38,521 bases of DNA from DASWIP01 sp036397635 (GTDB lineage Bacteria; Actinomycetota; AC-67): positions 1 through 38,521 of the forward strand of contig DASWIP010000003.1 in NCBI GenBank assembly GCA_036397635.1. Reading direction: 5' to 3'. A model generated the notes under the pieces. The model made no database searches and had not been told where the DNA came from. It saw only the letters and a program-made list of their open reading frames with translations. This document shows positions 1 to 6,444 of this stretch, piece by piece (the first letter of the stretch is position 1; every line of letters starts with the position of its first letter). Position numbers and translations under genes: made by a program.

Positions 1-1
1 G

Positions 2-790
2 CTCGACCTCGACGAGGCGAGCCGTGGCCGGTTCACGCTCGGGCTCGGCTCGGGCGTCCAACGGCTCAACGAGAACTGGCACAACGCGCGCTTCGGCAAA
101 GCGGCGCCGCACCTCCGCGAGACTGTCGCGGTCATCCGAGCGGTCGTCGCGGGAGCCGATCTGGGGCAGGCCATCGAGCTCGATGGCGAGTACGAGCCGC
201 TGCGACTGCGCGGCTACCAGCGTCCGTTCCCGCCCGCGCGCACGGAGATCCCAATCTACCTGGCGGCGGTGGGCGAGGTGATGACCCGGCTCACCGGCGA
301 GATCGCCGACGGCTGGCTCGGGCACGAGCTCGGCTCCGCCGCGTACCTCCGCGAGCGCCTCCTCCCCAACCTGGAGGAAGGGCTGAAGCGAGGCGGCCGC
401 GACCCATCGGACCTGCAGGTTATCGCCAGCGCATGCTGCGTGATCGACGACGATGCTCGGCAGGCGAAACGGTGGGCGGCGGGTCTGGTCGCGTTCTACG
501 CCAGCGTCCGCACCTATCAGCCGTTCTTCGCCTTCCACGGGTTCGAGCAGGACGCCGTCGCGATCCAGGAGCGGTTCCGCGCCGGCGACGAGCAAGGCAT
601 GATCGACGCCTGCCCCGACGAGATGGTCGATGCGCTGACGCTCGCGGGGACGCCAGGCGAGGTGCGCGCGCGCCTGAGCGCGTTCGAAGGCCTCGCCGAC
701 GGCATCAAGCTCAGCCCGCCGACGCATCTGGTCCCGCCCGAGGTCACCCGCCACTGCCAAGCGCAGATCCTGCAGCATCTCAGTCCATGA
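2..790 (+). CDS. LLM-class (luciferase-like) F420-type oxidoreductase, 5' end cut off
   Basis: The reading frame is open from the first bases and ends at TGA 788-790, so the N-terminus lies outside the window. The visible part has features of the bacterial luciferase-like TIM-barrel family: an N-terminal stretch with GRFTLGLGSG, then NENWHNARFG, RPFPPARTEIPIYLAAVG and a C-terminal helix region ending in TPGEVRARLSAFEG. Most actinobacterial members use reduced coenzyme F420 as hydride carrier, though FMN-dependent relatives exist; the cofactor is inferred. An internal ATG at 269 is not a likely start because conserved barrel sequence continues upstream of it. The stop overlaps the ATG of the next gene (ATGA), so the two are probably translated together and may act in the same catabolic step. 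The substrate cannot be told. Confidence 0.88.
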   Translation, partial: LDLDEASRGRFTLGLGSGVQRLNENWHNARFGKAAPHLRETVAVIRAVVAGADLGQAIELDGEYEPLRLRGYQRPFPPARTEIPIYLAAVGEVMTRLTGEIADGWLGHELGSAAYLRERLLPNLEEGLKRGGRDPSDLQVIASACCVIDDDARQAKRWAAGLVAFYASVRTYQPFFAFHGFEQDAVAIQERFRAGDEQGMIDACPDEMVDALTLAGTPGEVRARLSAFEGLADGIKLSPPTHLVPPEVTRHCQAQILQHLSP

Positions 791-1950
791 GCCTCTTCGA
801 CGCGATCCGCCCTGAACGCTTCCCCTGGTTCGACTACGGGCGTTACACGTTCTCGCTCGGCCTGGCGCGCGAGGGCAAGGCCTGGCTCTCCGGACACTCC
901 GCGAGCGAGTACGACGCCGGCGAGGGCCACATCGTGGTCAAGGGCGGGATGGCCGAGCAGACCCGCACCGCCTACGCGAAGATCGCCGCGATCCTCGAGG
1001 CGGCGGGGCTGACGCTCGGCGACGCGCATCGGATCGTCGAGTACGTCACCGCCGAAGGGATCGAGCACTACGCCGAGGCGGAGGGCGCGCGGGGCGAGCT
1101 GCTCGGGGAGCATCGGCCGGCGGTGTGCACCGTGGTCGTGAACCGGCTGTTACGTCCGCAAGCCTTCATCGAGATAGAGGTCACCGCCGGTCCGCGCGGC
1201 GAGGCGATCACGGTCGGAGACGACGGCCGGGTCGCGCGCGCGCCGGCGTACGCAGCCGACGACATCGTCTACCTCTCCTCGATCGCCGCGCCCGATGCGG
1301 GCGACGACCTGCTCGCGCAAGCGACCGCGGTGTTCGAACGCGCGAGCGCGGTGCTCGAGGCGGCGGGCCTCGACATGAGCCACGTGGTCAAGACCGTGGA
1401 CTACACGACGCCGGCGACGCTGGGGGATTACAAGCGCACGGGGCGGGTGCGCAAGGAGCTGCTCGGCCCGGTCTATCCGGCCGCGGCGGGGATCCTGCTG
1501 TCGAGGCTGCAGACGCCGGAGACGCTGATCTCGCTCGACGTGGTCGCTTCGCGCGCGCCGCTCGAAGCGATCAACCCCGGGTGGGAGCGCTACGCGAAGC
1601 TGACGTACAGCCCTGCCGTGCGCGCGGGCAACGTGCTGTTCATGTCCGGCCAGGCGGCGCTTGATCCCGACACCGAGCGCGCCATGTTCGACGGCGACAT
1701 CGCCGCGCAGGCCGAGTACACCTACTCGAACATCATCGAGGTCCTCAAAGCCGCCGGCGGTGGGCCGGAGAACCTGGTCAAGACCATCGAGTTCGTGACC
1801 CCCGCCGGGCTCGATCGCTACCGCGAGGTCGCGAAGGTGCGCGAGCAGCTGCTCGTCGCGCCCTACCCTGCGTCGACCGGATGCGTGTGCGAAGCGCTGC
1901 TGCGTCCCGAGTTCCTGATCGAGATCGACCCGCTCGCGATCCTTGCCTAA
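787..1950 (+). CDS. Three-domain RidA (YjgF/UK114) family protein
   Basis: This 387-residue protein is three RidA-like units in a row, about residues 1-133, 134-255 and 256-387. Each ends in a version of the family signature (AFIEIEV, TLISLDV, FLIEID). Classical RidA proteins are single domains of about 130 residues that trimerise and hydrolyse reactive enamine/imine intermediates; other subfamilies have other hydrolytic roles. The arginine that binds the carboxylate in active RidA is present in unit 1 (Arg110, in HRPAVCT) with Glu129, but units 2 and 3 have YPAAAG and YPASTG there. A single chain may therefore form a pseudo-trimer with one canonical site. The start is ATG 787, overlapping the stop of the oxidoreductase. 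A longer in-frame extension back to 433 is antisense-like noise inside that gene. The 3' end overlaps the convergent gene by four bases. Confidence 0.88.
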   Translation: MSLFDAIRPERFPWFDYGRYTFSLGLAREGKAWLSGHSASEYDAGEGHIVVKGGMAEQTRTAYAKIAAILEAAGLTLGDAHRIVEYVTAEGIEHYAEAEGARGELLGEHRPAVCTVVVNRLLRPQAFIEIEVTAGPRGEAITVGDDGRVARAPAYAADDIVYLSSIAAPDAGDDLLAQATAVFERASAVLEAAGLDMSHVVKTVDYTTPATLGDYKRTGRVRKELLGPVYPAAAGILLSRLQTPETLISLDVVASRAPLEAINPGWERYAKLTYSPAVRAGNVLFMSGQAALDPDTERAMFDGDIAAQAEYTYSNIIEVLKAAGGGPENLVKTIEFVTPAGLDRYREVAKVREQLLVAPYPASTGCVCEALLRPEFLIEIDPLAILA

Positions 1951-2504
1951 AGCTCACCTTCGGCGATGATCTGCCGCTTCGACACGCCGGTCGTGTCCTG
2001 CGGGATCACGAACTCCTCGGATCCGATGCGGTAGGAACCCGCGGTGTCGGTGATCACGTCGCGAGTGGTTCCGACCGTGGCCGCGGGCGGGTTCACCTGC
2101 GTGGCGGCAGCGTCGGGAAGCAGCGGGTTCGGGATCGAGGCGGCGCTGAAGTCTGCGGCGCAGGCGCTCTCGCTCTCCATGTTGTGCATGCCGCCGCCGA
2201 ACGCGAACGGATCGAACGAGGGATCGGCCTCGTCGTCGCGGCAGAGCTCGGTGCCGTCGCGTGAGATGATCAGCGCGCCGTCGAAGGCCTCGTCTTCGAC
2301 CCCCGTCGAGCACACCCCGGCCGGAAGCGGGAAGAACACCGCCGTCGCGGGCCCGTCTTCCACGATCGTGATGGTGGTGCCGTCGGCCAGATTCAGGTCG
2401 AGCGTGCTATGCGTGACGACCGTCAGGCACTGGTGGGCTTGAACGACCGGCGCGACCGCGGTCGCGGCGACGATCATCAGCAGTGGTGCGATCCGCTTGA
2501 GCAT
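1947..2504 (-). CDS. Small secreted protein of unknown function
   Basis: The 185-residue product is not recognised. It begins with a typical Sec signal peptide (MLKRIAPLLMIVAATAV, cleavage likely after VQA, residue 23), and the mature part is acidic with cysteines near residues 27, 59, 82 and 108, consistent with an exported, disulfide-bonded domain. I chose ATG 2504 over the upstream ATG at 2531 because GAGGAGG sits six bases before it. The longer start would place that ribosome binding site inside the coding region and put nine charged residues before the signal peptide. It diverges from the secreted protein at 2648, with a 22-bp dyad between them. The stop overlaps the end of the RidA gene. 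Confidence 0.7.
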   Translation of the reverse strand: MLKRIAPLLMIVAATAVAPVVQAHQCLTVVTHSTLDLNLADGTTITIVEDGPATAVFFPLPAGVCSTGVEDEAFDGALIISRDGTELCRDDEADPSFDPFAFGGGMHNMESESACAADFSAASIPNPLLPDAAATQVNPPAATVGTTRDVITDTAGSYRIGSEEFVIPQDTTGVSKRQIIAEGEL

Positions 2505-2570
2505 CGGGGCCTCCTCGGGTTCCGTCTTCACGACGATTCGTCGCGAAGGTCATAGAATCCTCCTTTCCCC

Positions 2571-2592
2571 GCATACGTTCTCTGACGTATGC
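2571..2592. promoter_or_regulatory. 22-bp inverted repeat between divergent secreted-protein genes
   Basis: The arms GCATACGT (2571-2578) and ACGTATGC (2585-2592) are perfect reverse complements around a six-base spacer. The site lies between the minus-strand gene starting at 2504 and the plus-strand gene starting at 2648, where an operator for a dimeric regulator would be expected. The function is inferred from symmetry and position only. Confidence 0.5.
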
Positions 2593-2647
2593 CCCCCCGT
2601 CCGGGCCCCCGCTAAGGTGCGCACGTCTCGGACCGAAAGGGGGACTG

Positions 2648-2980
2648 ATGAAGAAGCTCGTCGTCGTCGCAGGGACGATGTTCTGCCTGGTCGCGATGTC
2701 GTCGTCGGCGTCCGCGGCCATCCACGAGCAGGTGGCGGCATATTGCAGCGGTGGGGGCCACGGGGCGATCGGGGAGGACGGGTTCCTGGAGCCACCGGGG
2801 ATCACCGACTTCTCCAAGAAGAACTTCGCTCAGCCGGTGCTCGCCAACGGTGTTGTGGTCATCACGGAGACCGGACCGGTCGTGGCCGATCACCCAGCAT
2901 CCAAGTTCCCTGCGGGCTCGAGCCCGTTCGCGTTGCCGGATCCCGTGCATCCGAGCACCAACTGCGCGGCGCTGCGGTAA
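2648..2980 (+). CDS. Small secreted protein of unknown function
   Basis: The 110-residue product starts at ATG 2648 behind AAAGGGGG. It has a clear signal peptide (MKKLVVVAGTMFCLVAMSSS, cleavage probably after ASA at residue 23). The mature domain of about 87 residues contains a Gly/His-rich patch (CSGGGHGAIG) and two cysteines, one near each end, which could pair. The sequence PGITDFSKKNFAQPVLANG recalls short exported proteins annotated as hypothetical in actinobacteria, but I cannot assign a family. It is transcribed away from the other small secreted protein at 2504, and the two may share control. A strong hairpin follows directly. Confidence 0.72.
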   Translation: MKKLVVVAGTMFCLVAMSSSASAAIHEQVAAYCSGGGHGAIGEDGFLEPPGITDFSKKNFAQPVLANGVVVITETGPVVADHPASKFPAGSSPFALPDPVHPSTNCAALR

Positions 2981-2991
2981 GGGGTACGTCT

Positions 2992-3022
2992 GCGGCCGGT
3001 GGTGCTTTGCACCGCCGGCCGC
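2992..3022. terminator. Bidirectional hairpin terminator between convergent genes
   Basis: Positions 2992-3005 pair with 3009-3022 over 14 base pairs (13 Watson-Crick, one G-U) around a TTT loop. It fills most of the 46-base gap between convergent stops at 2980 and 3027, so it can serve both transcripts. There is no long U-tract, which is common in high-GC terminators. Confidence 0.65.
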
Positions 3023-3026
3023 TCGC

Positions 3027-3371
3027 TTACGAGCGCAGGGTGCCGACCTGGACCGGAGGGTCGGTGGTGAGTTTGGTGTCCAGGAACTCCCACCACTCGT
3101 CCTGGCTGACGCGCTCGGACTCCCACGCGTCGTCGGTCTTGAGGTTCGCGAGCGCCTTGCGATACGCGCCGAACGCGGCCTCGTCCTCGAAGGCCGCGAA
3201 GTTCTCGATGACGTAGACGTCGCCGACGACCGAATAGAACCAGCGGACCTCCTTGACCATCGGAAGGTCCTTGTAGAACCACTGCTCGCGCTGCTCGAGC
3301 CAGGCCCAGAACTCTTTCATGTTCTGGCGCGCGCGCGGCGACAGCCGCATCCGGTAGTGCAGGTAGATCAC
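3027..3371 (-). CDS. Small protein of probable dimeric alpha/beta-barrel type, last gene of the heme oxygenase operon
   Basis: The 114-residue product is aromatic-rich and soluble. Its layout (beta strand IYLHYRMRL, a helix around KEFWAWLEQREQW, strands VRWFYSVV and DVYVIENF, then a helix) looks like the ferredoxin-like fold of NIPSNAP, ABM monooxygenase and related small proteins, some of which bind or degrade heme. That is a fold impression, not a confident family match. The start is GTG 3371, with GAGGG four bases upstream. It lies 13 bases behind the heme oxygenase stop, so it is almost surely cotranscribed. It may be a heme or bilin handling partner. Confidence 0.72.
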   Translation of the reverse strand: MIYLHYRMRLSPRARQNMKEFWAWLEQREQWFYKDLPMVKEVRWFYSVVGDVYVIENFAAFEDEAAFGAYRKALANLKTDDAWESERVSQDEWWEFLDTKLTTDPPVQVGTLRS

Positions 3372-3384
3372 GGGTCCCTCGCGA

Positions 3385-4110
3385 TCAGGGGTGCTGCGCC
3401 TTCAGGTCGTCGAGCAGCGCGTCGGTCTCGGCCTCGGATACATCGCCGATAGCGTAATCCCGCGCGAGCTCGTCGGTCAGGTTGATCTGCAGCTGGAACG
3501 CGCGATGCCCCTCGGCCACCACGCGCGCGACATCCTCGTCGGAAAGCTGCATCGCGTTCATGCGCGCGTGATAGCCGCGGAGGTACTCCTTCGGATCGGC
3601 GATCTCGGGGTAGTCGTAGAAGGCAACCGGCACGTCGGGCCCGTACGCCTTGCGCAGCAGACCCCGGATCAGCTCCTGCCCGAGCACGTATCCAAGGTAG
3701 CGCAGCCATTGGTGCGCGACCCAGGAAGGGGGATGCTCGCTCGCGATCTCGCGGATCCGGCTCGCGTAAGCGTCTGCGGCGGGGGTCGGGGGGAGCGCGG
3801 TGCGCCACTCGGGACCGACGAGGCCGGCTAGGTCTTTCTCGAGGCCCTCGCACCGGAACAGCTCGGGTGCGTACAGCGGCCCGGCGTTGGGGTCTTCACG
3901 GATCACCTCGGCCGTCTCTTCGAGCGCGTCGTAGACATGGGAGAGACGACCGAGGTAGGCAGCGTAGGCGTCTTTGGGGAGTTCGCCTTTGAACTGGGCG
4001 ACCATGAACGGACGCCGTTCGGCTTCGCGGTGGATTTCCGCCGTCCCCTGCATCAGGGCGGCGTTGAGGGCCTCGCGCGGGCCCGTTGCGAACGGATGGC
4101 TGCTCGCCAT
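3385..4110 (-). CDS. Heme oxygenase-like protein (biliverdin-producing type), second of a tandem pair
   Basis: This 241-residue protein resembles the all-helical heme oxygenase family, which opens heme to biliverdin, CO and Fe2+. The likely proximal heme ligand is His27 in TAEIHREAE. The distal helix motif is RYLGYVLGQELI at about residues 138-149, matching the GxxxG of human HO-1 (Gly139/Gly143) with Gly140 and Gly144. ATG 4110 follows the TAG stop of the neighbouring oxygenase by two bases, so translation is probably coupled. The two proteins share architecture but are clearly diverged (for example SHVYDALE here and YPVYQALE there), so this is an old duplication or two subfamilies. Biliverdin production is inferred from the family. 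Confidence 0.82.
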   Translation of the reverse strand: MASSHPFATGPREALNAALMQGTAEIHREAERRPFMVAQFKGELPKDAYAAYLGRLSHVYDALEETAEVIREDPNAGPLYAPELFRCEGLEKDLAGLVGPEWRTALPPTPAADAYASRIREIASEHPPSWVAHQWLRYLGYVLGQELIRGLLRKAYGPDVPVAFYDYPEIADPKEYLRGYHARMNAMQLSDEDVARVVAEGHRAFQLQINLTDELARDYAIGDVSEAETDALLDDLKAQHP

Positions 4111-4112
4111 GG

Positions 4113-4823
4113 CTATGCGGTGACGGCGAGGTGCCTCTGGGCGAGGATCTTGCCCATCTCGATGTTGTACTCGTACGCGACCATGACCTCTTCGATCAGC
4201 TCGAGCTTGCCGTCGACGTCGAGCGGGAGGTCGTTGAGCGCCTGACGGTACGCGTTCTTGAAGCCGACCGCGTCGCCGATCTCGGAGAAGTCGTAGTAGG
4301 CGAGCCCGTCGTCCGAGTCGCCCCACGCCTTCTTGAGCGCGGCGTAGATCATGAGCCCGCCGGACAGGTCGGCCATGTATCTGGTGTAGTGGTGCGCGAC
4401 GAAGCCGACCGGTCCGACGGAGTTGATGCGGTCCACGTACTCGCGGGTGCTCGGGAGGCAGTTGGCGACCTTCTCCTCCCAATCCAAGCCGTAGAAGAAG
4501 GCGAGATCGCGCTCGAGGAAGCGCAGGCGCGCCAGCGCGGCGATGTGGAACTGCCCGACGATCGGGTCGTCGGCGAGCGTCTCGAGCCGCGTCTCCAAGG
4601 CCTGATAGACCGGGTAGACGTTGGCGATCAACTCGGCGTAGCCCTGTTTGCTGATCGTGCCCTCGGCGAGCGAGAGCTCGAACGGAGAGAACTGCGCGCG
4701 CTCGTGATCGGTCCAGGTCTCGCGGCGTAGCATGCCCGACAGCGGCTTGGTAGCCAGGTCCTCGGTGAGCTTTGGGCGCAAACGTTTCTTGTTCTCTTCG
4801 ACGCGAGCCAGGATCTCCGACAC
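4113..4823 (-). CDS. Heme oxygenase-like protein, first of a tandem pair
   Basis: This 236-residue member of the heme oxygenase family has the probable proximal ligand His40 in TWTDHERAQFSPF and a distal helix motif HYTRYMADLSGGLMI at about 145-159. The motif is close to the RYLGDLSGGQ of cyanobacterial and animal enzymes, except that Ala151 replaces the first distal glycine. I start at GTG 4823 because GGAGG stands six bases in front of it; the longer frame upstream is unsupported. It is the first gene of an operon with a second oxygenase and a small protein, behind a promoter with two palindromic sites that the adjacent PadR regulator could bind. It probably serves iron release from heme or bilin supply. 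Confidence 0.85.
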   Translation of the reverse strand: MSEILARVEENKKRLRPKLTEDLATKPLSGMLRRETWTDHERAQFSPFELSLAEGTISKQGYAELIANVYPVYQALETRLETLADDPIVGQFHIAALARLRFLERDLAFFYGLDWEEKVANCLPSTREYVDRINSVGPVGFVAHHYTRYMADLSGGLMIYAALKKAWGDSDDGLAYYDFSEIGDAVGFKNAYRQALNDLPLDVDGKLELIEEVMVAYEYNIEMGKILAQRHLAVTA

Positions 4824-4887
4824 GATCAGCCTCCTTGGTGCCGCCCGCACGTCGAGCCACGTCGACCCGACGCGCAGGCGGATGCTT

Positions 4888-4933
4888 TCACGACAGGTTG
4901 TCATCACGGTACCGGGATGACGACAGGTCGTCA
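4888..4933. promoter_or_regulatory. Paired 16-bp palindromic operators in front of the heme oxygenase operon
   Basis: Two copies of nearly the same sequence start exactly 30 bp apart: TCACGACAGGTTGTCA at 4888-4903 and TGACGACAGGTCGTCA at 4918-4933. The second is a perfect dyad with seven-base arms and a two-base centre. They bracket the minus-strand -10 hexamer, the upstream one overlapping the -35. The stretch between them is itself nearly symmetric around GGTACC (4909-4914). The likely ligand is the PadR protein encoded at 4991-5560, which is inferred from proximity. Confidence 0.7.
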
Positions 4934-4934
4934 A
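4906..4934 (-). promoter_or_regulatory. Predicted sigma70-type promoter of the heme oxygenase operon
   Basis: On the minus strand TTGACG (4934-4929) is followed after 17 bases by TACCGT (4911-4906). Transcription would start near 4899, inside the downstream palindrome, leaving a leader of about 75 bases before the GTG at 4823. The -35 match is good and the -10 match is weak. Confidence 0.5.
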
Positions 4935-4990
4935 GAAGGATGCGACGAAACGTCGGAAAGAGCTTGCCTGGGCAGATTCGTCCGGCTCGG

Positions 4991-5560
4991 CTACCGGCGC
5001 CGGACGGGACCCGGCGGGGCCCCGGGTGGGGCTGCGGCGACCTCTCGCCAGAAGGTCTCGCAGAGCTGCTCGTACCGGATCCCCAATCCCAGCGTCGAGA
5101 GCGGGAACACGAACTCCGGCACTCCCTCCAGGCTCGCGGCCAGCTGCTGGTATGCGCCGAGGCGAGCGGCGTGCGCGTCGGCTTGGCGAGCGGCCAGCGC
5201 CGAGAGGGCCTCGGGATCGGCCATCCAACCGAAGAACAGCCGCAGCAGGGCGGGGTTCCGCATCTCGGGCAGCTCGTCGGTCGGCTCGGCGACCCAGGTG
5301 GCCAGGGCCCCTCGGCCGGACGCGGTGATCGAGTACAGCTTGCGGCGCCGTCCGACCTCCTCCCGTCGAACCGTCAGCAAGCCGGCCTCGACGAGCCGGT
5401 CCGGCTCGGAGTACAGCTGTGCGTGCGGGAACGACCAGAAGAACCCGATCGAGGCGGCCACGTAGACCTTCAGGTCGTAGGGCGTGCTCGGGCCGCGATG
5501 CTCGATGATGCCGAGCACGACGTACGAGGTGGAGGTCAGGTGCAGATCGTCGGTTGACAT
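4991..5560 (-). CDS. PadR-family transcriptional regulator
   Basis: The product (189 residues from ATG 5560) has the PadR layout: an N-terminal winged helix with LTSTSYVVLGIIEHRGPSTP and YDLKVYV, a wing-like segment VRREEVGRRRKLYSITASGR, and a helical C-terminal dimerisation part. PadR proteins are usually ligand-released repressors. The start is uncertain: ATG 5578 lies six codons upstream and neither has a clear ribosome binding site. I prefer 5560 because homologues usually begin close to the helix. The gene lies 167 bases upstream of the heme oxygenase operon on the same strand and diverges from the hydrolase at 5627, so it is placed to control either side. The paired palindromes at 4888-4933 favour the oxygenases. 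Confidence 0.85.
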   Translation of the reverse strand: MSTDDLHLTSTSYVVLGIIEHRGPSTPYDLKVYVAASIGFFWSFPHAQLYSEPDRLVEAGLLTVRREEVGRRRKLYSITASGRGALATWVAEPTDELPEMRNPALLRLFFGWMADPEALSALAARQADAHAARLGAYQQLAASLEGVPEFVFPLSTLGLGIRYEQLCETFWREVAAAPPGAPPGPVRRR

Positions 5561-5603
5561 CGGTCTGGAGCATATCATATTCTTTGGATGGTCTGAATCA
5601 GAC
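5554..5603 (+). promoter_or_regulatory. Predicted promoter with a 13-bp palindrome ahead of the hydrolase/monooxygenase operon
   Basis: A perfect TTGACA (5554-5559) is followed after 16 bases by CATATT (5576-5581). Just downstream, GTCTGA-a-TCAGAC at 5591-5603 is a perfect palindrome near the expected transcription start, where a repressor would block initiation. The -35 lies inside the start of the padR gene, so the two divergent units may interfere with one another. Confidence 0.5.
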
Positions 5604-5626
5604 TGTCAAGGAAGGGGAGGCGGGTC

Positions 5627-6439
5627 ATGAGGGTCGACGCGAACGGACTGGGATTCGAGCTGCTCGACGAGGGGGAAGGACCGGCCGTCCTGTTGCTGCA
5701 CGGCTTCCCCGACACGCACCGGGTCTGGCGCGAGCAGCTCCCTGCGCTGCTCGACGCGGGGTACCGCGTGATCGCGCCAGACCTCCGCGGGCGCGGCGCA
5801 TCCGACATGCCGGAAGCCGTCGAGGCCTACAACATCGCGACCATGCTCGGGGACGTGACGGGGATCATGGACGCGCGCGGCGTCGAGCGGGCCTTCGTGG
5901 TTGGGCACGACTTCGGCGCGGCGCTGGCGTGGGCGACCGCGATCCTGCTGCCCGATCGGGTCGAGAAGCTCGTTGCGATGTCGGTGGGCAACCCGGCCGG
6001 CTGGCGTGAGCCGCCGCTGCATCAGCGGATGCTGTCGTGGTACATGCTGTTCTTCCAGTTCGAGGGCATCGCCGAGGCGTGGCTGCAGCACGACGACTGG
6101 AAGCTGCTGCGGGAGTGGCTCGCGGATGCACCCGATCGCGAAAGCTACGTCGAGGATCTCGCACGACCCGGCCGGTTGACCGCGGGCTTGAACTACTACC
6201 GTGCGAACCTCGCGCCCCGGATGCCCGACGAATGGCTCGAGCTTCCGCCGGTGCGCGTCCCGACGATGGGGATGTGGAGCACCCGCGATTTCGCGCTCGC
6301 CGAAGAGCAGATGACCGGCTCGGGCGCGATGGTCGAGGCGCCCTGGCGGTACGAGCGCGTCGAGGACGCCGGCCACTGGCTGCAGCTCGAGCAGCCCGGG
6401 CGGGTCAACCCGCTGCTGCTCGACTTCCTGAAGGAGTGA
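5627..6439 (+). CDS. Alpha/beta-fold hydrolase, epoxide hydrolase-like
   Basis: The 270-residue enzyme has the order of an epoxide hydrolase or haloalkane/haloacid dehalogenase. It has an oxyanion loop HGFPDT (25-30), a nucleophile elbow VGHDFG with Asp95 as nucleophile, and a cap domain with tyrosines (SWYM, LNYYRANL around 187-194) like those that activate epoxides. A candidate acid is near Asp221 and the catalytic His250 is in AGHWLQLEQP. The aspartate nucleophile separates it from serine esterases, and the tyrosine pair favours epoxide hydrolysis over dehalogenation, though this is inference. ATG 5627 has GGGGAGG upstream. The stop is five bases before the flavin monooxygenase, suggesting that the monooxygenase makes an epoxide or hydroxylated product handled by this enzyme. 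Confidence 0.85.
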   Translation: MRVDANGLGFELLDEGEGPAVLLLHGFPDTHRVWREQLPALLDAGYRVIAPDLRGRGASDMPEAVEAYNIATMLGDVTGIMDARGVERAFVVGHDFGAALAWATAILLPDRVEKLVAMSVGNPAGWREPPLHQRMLSWYMLFFQFEGIAEAWLQHDDWKLLREWLADAPDRESYVEDLARPGRLTAGLNYYRANLAPRMPDEWLELPPVRVPTMGMWSTRDFALAEEQMTGSGAMVEAPWRYERVEDAGHWLQLEQPGRVNPLLLDFLKE

Positions 6440-6444
6440 ACGCG

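Noticed and set aside
433..786. N-terminal extension of the RidA frame back to 433
   Set aside because: It lies inside the oxidoreductase gene, is arginine-rich shadow sequence, and ATG 787 overlaps the stop in the usual coupled way.
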